A stretch of 64,000 bases of DNA from CBDCFV01 sp965261795 (GCA_965261795.1 OZ253476.1:248001-312000), one strand, 5' to 3'; numbered from the stretch's first letter, positions 26,281 to 35,299 are shown. Program-made: numbers and translations. Notes: generated by a model not told the origin, from the letters alone.

Positions 26281-27537
26281 CTAACCCCGCAGCAACCGCT
26301 CCAGCATGTTTTCGTCTTCAACCACGTCGAAGTGCCAAGAGACCTGTTGGTCTGGGTGCCCTTGGCGGGCCGCCTTCAAACCCTCTTCCGCCATGTACAT
26401 TACGTCGTAGTGGGTAACGTCCCTGCCGCCCAGCCCAACCGTTCTGCCCAGGACCATCGGCGGGGCTATCTGGCCGAACAGGGTGCTGCGCAGGTCATGG
26501 TACACGGCCGCTACGGTGTTGCGGTCCAACACGACTACTGCTTTCACATCTTTCAGCGCGTTGATGAGGTCTTCACTCGGGAAGGGGCGGAAGGTGTGGA
26601 TCTTCACCAGTCCCACCGCCTTGCCCTGCTCCCGTAAACGGTCGATAGCGAACCGGGACGTGGAAGCCAAGGAACCCATGGCGACCACGGCCACCTCTGC
26701 GTCCTCAAGGTTGTAAGTCTCAATCAGGCCGCCGTAACCCCGGCCCACTTTTTCCACGTACTCTTTATGAGTCTGCCGGATGACGTCCTTAGCGGTGACG
26801 TTCAACGCGTGGTCCAACTGGTACCTTCGCTCCATGTACTCCCGGTCAACGTCAATGTAACCGTAGCCGCTCATCCGGGTCCCGGAATAATATTCGGCGA
26901 AGTCCAGGTTTTTGACGAAGTCCAGTTCCGGCGGCAGCACCAACGGGGGCAGGATGCTATCCACCGCTTCCTGGGAAGGCAACTCGATGGGATAGCTGTT
27001 GTGGGACACTTCCCAACCGTCATAAGTAACGAAAGTCGGCAGCAATACGTCGGGGTGTTCGCTAACCCGGTAGGCTTGGATAACGGTGTCCAGAACGTCC
27101 TGGGCGTTCTCGCAGTGATAGTGAATCCAGTGGATGTCCCGGTACATGATGGTGTCCTGATCGTCAGTCCGCACCACCGCGGGCGGTTCCAGCGCCCGGT
27201 GGGCCACCACTATGACGATGGGTACCCGGGCATAAGATGCAAAAATCAGTTGTTGGGCCGCTATTAATAGGCCCTCGGAGTTGGTCGCAAAAGAAGCCCG
27301 CGCGCCCGCTTGAGTGGTGGTGATCTGGGCGTTCATCACGCTGCGCTCGTGCTCCATTTCGATCAACTTGGCGCTGAACGTTCCCCGCTGCATGTACCGG
27401 GAAACCTCTTCGCCGACCTCATCGGAGGGACCGATTGGGAAATAGCACAACACTTGTATTCGCGCCAGCATCAATGCGCGGGCAGCAGCTTTGTTCCCGG
27501 TTAAGGCCAACCGCCTGACCGGAGCTTGAGATGACAT
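26281..27537 (-). CDS. 2-oxoacid:ferredoxin oxidoreductase, alpha subunit
   Basis: The 418-residue protein matches the alpha subunit (pyrimidine-binding plus transketolase C-terminal domains): TGNKAAARALMLA, IEMEHERSVMNAQI, GARASFATNSEGL, and a C-terminal AVVAMGSLASTSR / VGLVKIHTFRPFPSE pair. It pairs with the beta subunit to bind thiamine diphosphate. AGGAGG lies upstream of the ATG. The start is five bases from the stop of the gamma/delta gene, so the two are translated from one message. Confidence 0.9.
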   Translation of the reverse strand: MSSQAPVRRLALTGNKAAARALMLARIQVLCYFPIGPSDEVGEEVSRYMQRGTFSAKLIEMEHERSVMNAQITTTQAGARASFATNSEGLLIAAQQLIFASYARVPIVIVVAHRALEPPAVVRTDDQDTIMYRDIHWIHYHCENAQDVLDTVIQAYRVSEHPDVLLPTFVTYDGWEVSHNSYPIELPSQEAVDSILPPLVLPPELDFVKNLDFAEYYSGTRMSGYGYIDVDREYMERRYQLDHALNVTAKDVIRQTHKEYVEKVGRGYGGLIETYNLEDAEVAVVAMGSLASTSRFAIDRLREQGKAVGLVKIHTFRPFPSEDLINALKDVKAVVVLDRNTVAAVYHDLRSTLFGQIAPPMVLGRTVGLGGRDVTHYDVMYMAEEGLKAARQGHPDQQVSWHFDVVEDENMLERLLRG

Positions 27538-27542
27538 AGACG

Positions 27543-28589
27543 TTACTCCTCCTGGCTTTCGGCCCCGGCGTCCGGTGTCTCTCTGAAACGTTGGCGGGAG
27601 GCCACCTCGCCGATGTGAGGTTCAATAGTAATAGACTGGAAGTTGGGGTTGATTTTCTTCACTTGGTCCTCATCCACCATGTCCAGGGCCGACCCTACAC
27701 AGACTTGGGCGCAAAGGCCGCAGCCCCGGCAGAAGTCCAAGTCTATCCGGTAGCCTTGGTGCTCCAGTCCCTGCCGGACGATGAAACCGGTCCCATCAGG
27801 ACACACGATTTCGCTAATGCAGCTGGCGGTGCAAATGCACTTGGCGTCTTCGCAGACCGGGATTTTGTCCCGCCACACAAAAGGGCTTCCCCGCCGGTAG
27901 CCGGGCAACTCCTCGTAACGGTCGAACCGGTAATACTGGGGAAGGTCCTCAACATTGGCCCTTTGCAGATGGGCCGGCTGGCGGTCTACTTGGAAGCTTA
28001 CGCCCGTAACCTGCACCTGCTCGAAGGCCTCTTGCGCGGCCTGCACGTTGCGTTCGCCAACGTTGCCGGGAAACGTCTCTCGGATAACCTCAAAAAGGTC
28101 GTCCAGGTTGATATTTTCGGTCACCTTGGAGTAAGCTCCCAGCAGCGTCAGGCCAACGGGAGGAGGATTGCGTCCCAGAAGCCTCGCCGCGATGCCGGTG
28201 GCGTCCACCGTCGCCACCACGCCCTGCAAGCCGTAAGGAAGGTCTATTTCTTCCGGCGGCTTGGGTGAATTGACCAGCAGGACGCCCTGGTTCATACGCC
28301 CGATGGCGTCGGCCACCAGTTCGTGAGAGTTCTCCTTGGCAGTCAGAAGCAACTCTTCCTGAAAGACTATGACTTCCGTTGGATGGTAGTTGGCGCAACT
28401 GGCCAACCCCGGTGCGTCGGATACCTTGAGGTAGTTGATAACCGGCGCGCTGCGGGCCCGGGTGCCCGGGTAGACGTTGACGGCAACGAAGGCTCCTTCC
28501 TGAGCGTACAACTTGGCCAGCGCCTCACCGGCCTGAACCGAACCCTGGCCAGACATGCAGACCAGGTTGAGCTCCTTGACCTCCGGCAT
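27543..28589 (-). CDS. 2-oxoacid:ferredoxin oxidoreductase, gamma-delta fusion
   Basis: The 348-residue protein fuses the gamma domain (about 1-190, with CMSGQGSVQAGEALA and NYHPTEVIVFQE) to a ferredoxin-type delta part. The latter has one regular [4Fe-4S] motif, C287-x2-C290-x2-C293-x3-C297, and an irregular Cys group C246, C251, C253, C257, C263 in place of the second. The start at 28589 has AGGAG eight bases upstream; a nearer ATG two codons earlier has too short a spacer, and the long extension to 28970 is not supported. It is the first gene of the operon. Confidence 0.85.
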   Translation of the reverse strand: MPEVKELNLVCMSGQGSVQAGEALAKLYAQEGAFVAVNVYPGTRARSAPVINYLKVSDAPGLASCANYHPTEVIVFQEELLLTAKENSHELVADAIGRMNQGVLLVNSPKPPEEIDLPYGLQGVVATVDATGIAARLLGRNPPPVGLTLLGAYSKVTENINLDDLFEVIRETFPGNVGERNVQAAQEAFEQVQVTGVSFQVDRQPAHLQRANVEDLPQYYRFDRYEELPGYRRGSPFVWRDKIPVCEDAKCICTASCISEIVCPDGTGFIVRQGLEHQGYRIDLDFCRGCGLCAQVCVGSALDMVDEDQVKKINPNFQSITIEPHIGEVASRQRFRETPDAGAESQEE

Positions 28590-28786
28590 AGCCATCTCTC
28601 CTAAAGACATATCACGCCTTGGCGCCGCATTCGGCCCAAGGCTGGTGACAATCTTACATGACCCCGGTTTAAGAATCAAACTTAGAATGGCTCCTAAACT
28701 GGTTCGTGGTAAACTTGTTCCATCGGTAGAGGGGCCGCGGCACACTCCCTCAACCACCGGCCATTTCAACCGGAGGAAGGCGCTCA

Positions 28787-29887
28787 ATGCAAGTAACGCG
28801 AGCAAAAACACGGGTGTTGCGCACCCCGGCTGACAGTCCCTTGGTGATTGATGTCCCCACCGGAGGCGCCACCAGGGAGTTTGTGACCCTTGAGCTGGAC
28901 ACCGACGAGGGCATCCAGGGCATCGGCCTGACTTTCGCCCCCGGCACCAGCGCTGCGCCCATGAGCGCAACGCTGAGGGCCGCGGTGGACGGGCTTTGCG
29001 AACTGGTTATAGGCAGGGACCCCATGGCCGTGGAAGCCATCTCGGAAAACATCCGCCGCAGCGCGGGCGGTTCCGGCCCCGGCGGCATCTTCACACTGGC
29101 CCTGTCCGCCATCGACACCGCACTGTGGGACATCAAGGGCAAGGCGCTGGACCAATCGGTCTGTTCACTGCTCGGCGGGTTCAGGGACCGGGTGCCCACC
29201 TACGCCAGCGGCGCTCTGGTCAGAGAAATGAACCTGGAATACTTGGCCGAGGCCGGCCCGCGGCTGGTCAACATGGGATTCAAGCAAATGAAGACCCAGA
29301 TGGGCGCGGAGTCGACTCCTGCGAAGGAAGTGGACCGCATACGGGTATTGCGTGACGGCATCGGCCCCGACATCGACCTGATGTGCGACATCAACCAACT
29401 GTGGAACGTCAACCAAGCCATCGACATCGGAAAGCGCGTGGAAGAGTACCACCTGTTCTGGTTGGAGGACGTGGTCGCTCATGACGACTATCAGGGCCTG
29501 GCCCGGGTGGCCGATGCCCTGACCATTCCAATCGCTGCCGGCGAGTACGTTTACGGCATCCGGCCCTTCCGCCACATGCTGGAAGCCCGCTCGATAGACA
29601 TCGTCATGATCGACCTGTTGCGGGTCGGAGGCATCACCCAGTGGAAAAAGGTGACCGGCATGGCCGAGGCCTTCAACCTGCCGGTCGTAAGCCACTTGGT
29701 GCCTGAAATCCACATCCAGCTCATGGCCGCCATACCCAACGGCCTGACGGTGGAGTATATGCCCTGGACCCTGCGCCTGTTCGAGGAAACGCCGGAAATC
29801 GTCGACGGGGACCTTGTCCTGCCCGACAAGCCCGGCTTGGGGCTGAACTTCAGTGAGGATGCCTTTAAACAGTATCAGGTAAGCTAG
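28787..29887 (+). CDS. Enolase-superfamily enzyme, mandelate racemase-like
   Basis: The 366-residue protein has the capping domain and barrel of the mandelate racemase/muconate lactonizing group. Metal ligands are D201 (CDINQ), E227 (WLEDV) and E253 (AGEYVYG), and H303 (VSHLVPE) matches the His base of the racemase subgroup. The K-x-K motif reads K169-T-Q171, so the second lysine is missing. It should abstract a proton next to a carboxylate and lead to racemisation or dehydration of an acid sugar or similar compound. GGAGG precedes the ATG. SAR202 genomes are known for many such paralogues. Confidence 0.88.
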   Translation: MQVTRAKTRVLRTPADSPLVIDVPTGGATREFVTLELDTDEGIQGIGLTFAPGTSAAPMSATLRAAVDGLCELVIGRDPMAVEAISENIRRSAGGSGPGGIFTLALSAIDTALWDIKGKALDQSVCSLLGGFRDRVPTYASGALVREMNLEYLAEAGPRLVNMGFKQMKTQMGAESTPAKEVDRIRVLRDGIGPDIDLMCDINQLWNVNQAIDIGKRVEEYHLFWLEDVVAHDDYQGLARVADALTIPIAAGEYVYGIRPFRHMLEARSIDIVMIDLLRVGGITQWKKVTGMAEAFNLPVVSHLVPEIHIQLMAAIPNGLTVEYMPWTLRLFEETPEIVDGDLVLPDKPGLGLNFSEDAFKQYQVS

Positions 29888-29916
29888 ACAAACTCTCAAA
29901 GAACGGAGGTAAACAC

Positions 29917-30225
29917 ATGGTTTCTCAACTGCGGATTTACACCATTAACCGGGGAATGATGGACTCCTGGGTCAAGCTGTTCGAGGAGCAGATACGGCCT
30001 ATCCACGACAGCATCGGCGTGCCCGTGGTTGCCAGTTGGGTCAACGCAGACCGCACCGAGTTCATCTGGGTGCGCCGGTTCAACAGCGCCGACGAAATCG
30101 CGGACAAGGAAGCCGCGTATTTCGCCTCCCCCGGACGGAAAGCCTTGGGAGACGTGCCCACGAGCCACATCGCCAAGATGGAAGTACGGGTGATAGAAGA
30201 GGCGGCTGTACCGGCTACCGCGTAG
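29917..30225 (+). CDS. NIPSNAP-family protein
   Basis: The 102-residue protein matches the NIPSNAP family (ferredoxin-like alpha/beta barrel dimer): LRIYTINRGMMDSWVKLFEE at the start and IWVRRFNSADE in the middle. Bacterial members accompany catabolic enzymes but have no firmly known reaction. GGAGGT precedes the ATG. It lies 29 bases after the enolase-superfamily gene and is probably co-transcribed with it. Confidence 0.85.
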   Translation: MVSQLRIYTINRGMMDSWVKLFEEQIRPIHDSIGVPVVASWVNADRTEFIWVRRFNSADEIADKEAAYFASPGRKALGDVPTSHIAKMEVRVIEEAAVPATA

Positions 30226-30518
30226 GGCCTAACGCTTCCTACCCAACCCTTACTCGACAGCACCTATCCAAGCACACCCTATCGGCTATGGAAACCTGCG
30301 CCCAATTGGGTGTGGTGTGTTTGGATCGATTTTATTGATAGGCCGACATCGGTAACGGTAGTGCCCGTCAGCATATTTCAGCCTCTGAAACTTCAACGTC
30401 TGCGGTTTACCGGGGGGGTTGTGGTGATTGGAGGATTCCTTTGCGGGTATGGACTTCTCTTGGGATTTCTGGCCATCTTGATTGTTGACATGGTTGCTGG
30501 CAAACTGACGTCGAAAAT

Positions 30519-31433
30519 ATGTCACTTCAGAATGGCCGATTGTCCACGAGGTTCGACAGCCCGCTCAGATACCCAGGTGGGAAAGCGTCGCTCGCTGGGT
30601 TTCTCACCCGGACGATTGATCTGAATGGCCTTTCTGGCTGTTCGTATTTGGAACCTTTCGCTGGTGGCGCGGGAGCAGCGTTGAGACTCCTCAGGGAAGG
30701 CGTCGTCTCTGAGATACACCTGAATGACCTAGACTCCCGCATCGCCACATTTTGGAATACTGTGCTCCGTGAGCCGGACAGGTTCGCGGAGGATATCATG
30801 TCCGTCCCCGTGACCATTACGGAGTGGCGTAGACAACAAGAGGTCTATTCGATCGCCGACCAAGGCAAGCCTTTTGAGCTTGGTTTCGCAGTCTTTTACT
30901 TGAACCGCTGTAACCGGTCGGGCATCATCTCCGGTGCTGCTCCTATCGGAGGCTACGCACAAACTGGAGAGTGGAAGATTGACGCCCGCTTCTACAGGGA
31001 AAGCCTTGCAGAGCGAATCCTCGCAATCGGGAAATTACGAGAGCAAATCCACGTCACTAACATGGACGCACTCCATTTTTTGACCAAGTGCCTGACTCCT
31101 GGGCATAACCAACAGACAGTCTTCGCGTATCTGGACCCTCCGTACTACTCGAATGGCAATCGTCTCCACATGGACTTCTACGAGGATCAAGACCACAGGG
31201 AACTGGCCCGGTACATACAAGGCCGGGACGATTTCATGTGGTTAATGTCCTATGACGACACAGATTTTATTAGAAGCCTGTATGCAACCTGCGAAATATC
31301 CCGTCTCTCGCTGGAGTATAGTCTCCAGGGAAGGCGGAAGGTGGAGGAACTCTTAATTTCGGCACCTCAGGTGCTCCTGCCTGCCTCCTCGGCGTCAGTC
31401 GACGCGCCAGAGAAAGTAACGGACCTTACCTAA
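30519..31433 (+). CDS. Dam/D12-class DNA adenine N6-methyltransferase
   Basis: The 304-residue protein has the D12-class features in order: SPLRYPGGK (14-22), the SAM motif EPFAGGAG (45-52), and the catalytic DPPYY (206-210). It should methylate adenine N6 in a short duplex DNA site. It is the first of three close genes on the plus strand with a visibly more A/T-rich codon choice than their neighbours. The next gene follows after 14 bases. As part of a restriction-like cassette it would protect self DNA. The target site cannot be read from sequence. Confidence 0.88.
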   Translation: MSLQNGRLSTRFDSPLRYPGGKASLAGFLTRTIDLNGLSGCSYLEPFAGGAGAALRLLREGVVSEIHLNDLDSRIATFWNTVLREPDRFAEDIMSVPVTITEWRRQQEVYSIADQGKPFELGFAVFYLNRCNRSGIISGAAPIGGYAQTGEWKIDARFYRESLAERILAIGKLREQIHVTNMDALHFLTKCLTPGHNQQTVFAYLDPPYYSNGNRLHMDFYEDQDHRELARYIQGRDDFMWLMSYDDTDFIRSLYATCEISRLSLEYSLQGRRKVEELLISAPQVLLPASSASVDAPEKVTDLT

Positions 31434-31447
31434 GATAGGGAAGTGAA

Positions 31448-32554
31448 ATGACTACGGAAGAGGCTCCTCGCTGGATGAAAGTCTCAGATCTTGTTTTCGA
31501 TCTCAAGAATCCGCGGCTTTTCGAATATGACCTGAGTACTAACTCCACAGAAGCCGAGATAATTAAAGTACTGTGGGACGTGATGGACGTGAGAGAGTTG
31601 GTCTTGTCCATACAAGCCAGCGGCTTTTTTTCACACGAGCCCATCATCGTCATGCATGAGAACGGCAATAATGTGGTAATCGAAGGAAACAGACGTCTCG
31701 CGGCGGTCAGATTGCTTCTCGAACCGGAACTGGCCCAGACCTTGAATATAAGTGTTCCCGAAATCTCTGAGGAAGAAAGGAACGGTCTCAAGGATCTCCC
31801 AGTCTTGCTAGACACCCGTAAGAACGCTTGGCGATACCTCGGTTTCAAACATGTAAACGGGCCGGCCAAATGGAGCAGCTACGCTAAGTCTATGTACACC
31901 GCCGACGTTCATAGGAATTACGGGGTCCCACTGGAAGACATCGCTAGGCAGATCGGCGATACGCACAGGACTGTCCAAAGGCTGTTTCGGGGTCTGATGG
32001 TCATCGAGCAAGCGGAGCAGATGAAAGCGTTCGACAGGGAGGACCGATACAATAGACATTTCTCTTTCTCACATTTGTATACGGGCATTAGCTACGATGG
32101 AATTGCCTCGTTTATTGGATTGCTTCCTGACATGGAAGAGGGTGAGGAGCCAGTCCCCCTCGAGAAAAAGAACGAACTTCGTGAACTTTGCCTGTGGTTG
32201 TATGGTAGCAAGAGGGATGATATACGCCCCGTCATTCGGTCACAGAACCCCGACTTAAGGAACCTTGACGCAGTCCTCACAAACAGAGAGGCAGTTGCTG
32301 CCCTTCGTGCAGGTAGTGAACTCACACGCGCCTTTGAAATAAGCAGGCCATCGTCTACTGTTTTCGAGGAATCTCTTCATGCCGCTAAACGGAACCTTGA
32401 GAAGGCACATAGCCTTTTATCTACGGCATACGACGGTTCAGAACAACTGATCAGAATCGCAGGGGACGTAACGGATCTCGCATACGACCTCTACGAGGAA
32501 ATGGAACGGAAGCGCAATCCTCGACCGCGGAAGCGCACCTCGGGAAGTCCCTAA
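31448..32554 (+). CDS. ParB/Srx-fold protein in methylase cassette
   Basis: The 368-residue protein has an N-terminal ParB-like domain: WMKVSDLVFDLKNPRL, then QASGFFSHEPIIV and the box VIEGNRRLAAVRLL, matching the GERRxxA box of ParB/Srx nucleotide-binding domains. A middle region (about 160-185) reads LEDIARQIGDTHRTVQRLFRG, a helix-turn-helix as in ParB. The C-terminal third is helical. ParB-like proteins bind CTP or DNA; in defence loci they replace regulatory or targeting parts. Its TAA overlaps the next ATG (TAATG). It is not next to parA, so chromosome partition is unlikely. Confidence 0.75.
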   Translation: MTTEEAPRWMKVSDLVFDLKNPRLFEYDLSTNSTEAEIIKVLWDVMDVRELVLSIQASGFFSHEPIIVMHENGNNVVIEGNRRLAAVRLLLEPELAQTLNISVPEISEEERNGLKDLPVLLDTRKNAWRYLGFKHVNGPAKWSSYAKSMYTADVHRNYGVPLEDIARQIGDTHRTVQRLFRGLMVIEQAEQMKAFDREDRYNRHFSFSHLYTGISYDGIASFIGLLPDMEEGEEPVPLEKKNELRELCLWLYGSKRDDIRPVIRSQNPDLRNLDAVLTNREAVAALRAGSELTRAFEISRPSSTVFEESLHAAKRNLEKAHSLLSTAYDGSEQLIRIAGDVTDLAYDLYEEMERKRNPRPRKRTSGSP

Positions 32555-33483
32555 TGTTCAAGTGGCCGGGGGGGCCATCCCCTCGTGCACCTGAGCACGA
32601 ACTTGCCGACTTCGCCGAACTGGTCTGCTGGCAGCAGGGAACTGTGTCAGCGACTGAATTGACTCAGTCTCTTGGCAGACTTGCCGAGCATGATTACTCT
32701 GACGGCGTGCCAGAAGAAGAAGAATTTCCCAAGGACGTCGAAGGGGCATTTCAAGAGATCGAGCGACGTATAGAGGCTTGCGATGGCGGGTACCCGTTTG
32801 ACGTTGATGGAAATGGAAATGCACTACACATCATTATTCAGAATGCTGGCAACAGCAAATATATAGTCTACAAGTATCTGCTATTGGCAACACGACTAAA
32901 CATGAGCAATAACCATGTTCATGCCAATATTGATGGGACACTCCTCTTTGAAGAACTCTCAGCAGAAGCCGGACGACATTACTTGGGTAAACGCGCGGAG
33001 AGCCTCGTGTTTGGTACCTCCGCCTCCGTCCTTGGTTTCCGTGCAAAGGTTGACGACCTTTGCGCCAAAATTAGAGAAGGTAACGGATACGCGAGCCGGG
33101 ACGATACTACTCCGAATGAGAAAGACGGCAAACTCGATGTTGTCCTGTGGAAACACTTTTCGGATCAGTTGCCAGGGAAGTTCATAGCCTTTGGCCAATG
33201 TAAGACCGGGACCAATTACAAGAACACACTCACTCAACTCCAGCCCGATTCGTTTTGCAGAAAATGGCTGCAAACACCTCTGAGTCTGCCGCCATCTCGT
33301 ATGTTCTTTGTTGCTGAGGCTTTGCCTCGAAACGATTGGTACAACGCAGCAAGCGACGCTGGGTTGTTATTCGACAGGTGCAGAATTGTCGATTTTTGCG
33401 ATGACATTCGCCAGGATGTTTTGGAGAAAATAACCACTTGGACAGGGGCTGCTGCTCAATCGACAGAATTGATCGGCCTTTGA
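32554..33483 (+). CDS. PD-(D/E)xK-like nuclease candidate with QxK motif
   Basis: The 309-residue protein has a hydrophilic N-terminal half and a C-terminal half with the pattern KLDVVLWK (D195) then IAFGQCKTG (Q215-x-K217), about twenty residues apart. This fits the Mrr/PD-(D/E)xK nuclease core, where Q often takes the place of D/E. E134 or E138 in a preceding helix could supply the further acidic residue. No helicase motif is seen. Overlapping the ParB-like gene and following a DNA methylase, it is likely to be the effector that cuts unmodified or modified DNA. The family is not recognised by name. Confidence 0.6.
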   Translation: MFKWPGGPSPRAPEHELADFAELVCWQQGTVSATELTQSLGRLAEHDYSDGVPEEEEFPKDVEGAFQEIERRIEACDGGYPFDVDGNGNALHIIIQNAGNSKYIVYKYLLLATRLNMSNNHVHANIDGTLLFEELSAEAGRHYLGKRAESLVFGTSASVLGFRAKVDDLCAKIREGNGYASRDDTTPNEKDGKLDVVLWKHFSDQLPGKFIAFGQCKTGTNYKNTLTQLQPDSFCRKWLQTPLSLPPSRMFFVAEALPRNDWYNAASDAGLLFDRCRIVDFCDDIRQDVLEKITTWTGAAAQSTELIGL

Positions 33484-33551
33484 CGAACGAATAGACGCCA
33501 GTAGATAACCGCGTTGGCAGCGCGAAGACCATGCTAACGCTACCACCCGCC

Positions 33552-33995
33552 TTAAAGCTCTTTCCGCATCTCCACATGCGGAATGTCAACCTCCAGGAAC
33601 ACGTCCCCATGCTCGGCGTAGCCGTGGCTGGCGTAGAAGCTCTTGACGTATTCCTGGGCGTGGAGGAGGGATTGACGCAGGCCGCGGGAGCGGGCTTCCT
33701 GTTCCAGGAAGGTCAGGATACGGCCACCGACGCCCTTCCTGCGCCACTCCAGGTCCACCGCCATGCGGCCGATGATGGCGATGGACTCGTCTTGCACAAT
33801 CAACCTGCCGGTGCCGATAACCTTGTCTTGGGATATGGCAATGGCGTGGGTCGCGGTGGCGTCGGCGTCGGCGTCGTCCAGTTCCTCTTCCGGCGGGACC
33901 GATTGCTCGGAAACGAAGACCCGGAACCGGATGCTGATGGCTCCCTCCAGTTCTTGCTCGGTCTCCACCAGTTTGACGACGACTTCGTCAAGCAT
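33552..33995 (-). CDS. GNAT-family N-acetyltransferase, ElaA-like
   Basis: The 147-residue protein has the acetyl-CoA-binding core IIGRMAVDLEWRRKGVGGRIL (R/Q-x-x-G-x-G/A) and an N-terminal AISIRFRVFVSEQSVPPEEE stretch like that of ElaA/GNAT proteins. It transfers acetyl from acetyl-CoA to an unknown amine. It lies 14 bases after the alcohol dehydrogenase gene on the same strand. The ATG at 33995 is used; a TTG directly before it is possible. Confidence 0.8.
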   Translation of the reverse strand: MLDEVVVKLVETEQELEGAISIRFRVFVSEQSVPPEEELDDADADATATHAIAISQDKVIGTGRLIVQDESIAIIGRMAVDLEWRRKGVGGRILTFLEQEARSRGLRQSLLHAQEYVKSFYASHGYAEHGDVFLEVDIPHVEMRKEL

Positions 33996-34009
33996 CAAAC
34001 TTCTGGCTG

Positions 34010-35098
34010 CTAGAAAACTATGGCGCCGCGGCCCACTTCGCCTTTGTCCATGTCGTCGTAGGCCTCGTTTATCTGGTCCAGGCTGTAGTGCCTCACCACC
34101 AAATCATCCAGATTCAACTTGCCCGCCAAATACAGGTCAACCATGGTGGGCATGTCGGTGCGGGCGCCGGAGCCGTAGTAGCAACCCCTAACCGTCTTTT
34201 CCATCCGCACCAGATCCACCAAGTTCACCGATGCCTCGGCGCCGGTGGGGGCAATGCCCACCATAGTCGCCGTGCCGCTCTTGGCGCACATATCGAAGGC
34301 GGCCTTGGCGGTTTCGGGAGAACCCAGGACCTCAAAGGTGTAGTCGGCGCCTTTGCCGCCGGTAAGCTCTTTCACTTGGGCCACCGGGTCCTGGTCGCGG
34401 GCGTTGATGGTGTGAGTCGCGCCGAACTGCATAGCGAACTCAAGTTGGCTCTCGCTGATGTCGATGGCGATGATCTTGGTGGCGTTCACCAAGCGGGCGC
34501 CCATGATGACGTTGACGCCCACGCCACCGCATCCCACCACTGCCACGGTGCTGCCCGCCGTCACCTTGGCATTGAATATGACCGCACCCACGCCGGTCAT
34601 AACGCAACAGCCGATCATGGCGGCCTTGTCCATGGGAATGGGCGAAGACACCGGCACCACGCCGGTTTCCGGGACTACGGCGTACTCAGCGAAGCAGGCG
34701 ACCTTGCCCATGTGATGGATCCGCTGGCCTCCCTTGTGCAGCCTGGTTGTGCCGTCGTACATGAACGGCCCGCTGGCCATGTGGTTGTCGCACAGGTGGG
34801 ACCGCCCGTCCAAACACGACTTGCAGCGTCCGCAGGCCGGGACAAAGGAGAAGATGACTTGGTCGCCGGGGTTGACCGACGTCACTCCCGGGCCTACGCT
34901 CTCCACTGTGCCCGCGCCTTCGTGGCCCAACACCGCCGGCAGGTTGATCTTCGCATCCCCATGCATGAAGTGGCGGTCGCTGCGGCATATACCGGCAGCG
35001 CCAACCTTCACTAATACCTCGCCGGCCTTGGGGTCATCCAACTCCACGTCCTCGATGACCATCGGCTTCCCGACCTCGTAACAAACGGCGGCTTTCAC
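34010..35098 (-). CDS. Zinc-dependent alcohol dehydrogenase, class III-like
   Basis: The 362-residue protein has the catalytic zinc ligands C38 and H59-E60, the structural zinc cysteines C89, C92, C95 and C103, and the cofactor motif GCGGVGVNV. The layout matches the long-chain MDR family near class III and NDMA-dependent dehydrogenases. It oxidises an alcohol or hemithioacetal with NAD(P). The gene is followed by a GNAT gene after 14 bases. Confidence 0.9.
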   Translation of the reverse strand: MKAAVCYEVGKPMVIEDVELDDPKAGEVLVKVGAAGICRSDRHFMHGDAKINLPAVLGHEGAGTVESVGPGVTSVNPGDQVIFSFVPACGRCKSCLDGRSHLCDNHMASGPFMYDGTTRLHKGGQRIHHMGKVACFAEYAVVPETGVVPVSSPIPMDKAAMIGCCVMTGVGAVIFNAKVTAGSTVAVVGCGGVGVNVIMGARLVNATKIIAIDISESQLEFAMQFGATHTINARDQDPVAQVKELTGGKGADYTFEVLGSPETAKAAFDMCAKSGTATMVGIAPTGAEASVNLVDLVRMEKTVRGCYYGSGARTDMPTMVDLYLAGKLNLDDLVVRHYSLDQINEAYDDMDKGEVGRGAIVF

Positions 35099-35192
35099 TG
35101 CAACGCCTCCTGAACATTCTGAATTTATATCAGTTGGTAACCGTAAACCGGCGTCTATAATCCACCCCGACGCCTATTGGTGTCAAACGGGC

Positions 35193-35284
35193 TATTGTCT
35201 GAATCTGGATTTACAAGATTTCGAGATTTTCAGGATATTCTCAATCCTGTGCATCCTTTAATCCTGTGAATCCAGATTCAGAAA
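35193..35284. repeat. Intergenic inverted-repeat element, copy 2
   Basis: It begins with ATTGTCTGAATC, as copy 1 at 19164-19252 does, and ends in GATTCAGA followed by A-rich sequence, so the last four bases of the right arm are lost. The interior has the same AATCCTG/AGGATT blocks. It lies between uvrD-type helicase and the ADH gene and may form a stem-loop in the transcript. Confidence 0.75.
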
Positions 35285-35299
35285 AAATGCGGATTGCCC

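Noticed and set aside
28590..28970. N-terminal extension of the gamma-delta subunit
   Set aside because: No ribosome binding site, arginine- and proline-rich filler sequence; AGGAG supports the start at 28589.
30310..30624. Plus-strand frame with a hydrophobic stretch before the methylase
   Set aside because: No ribosome binding site or family signs, and it overlaps the methylase start.
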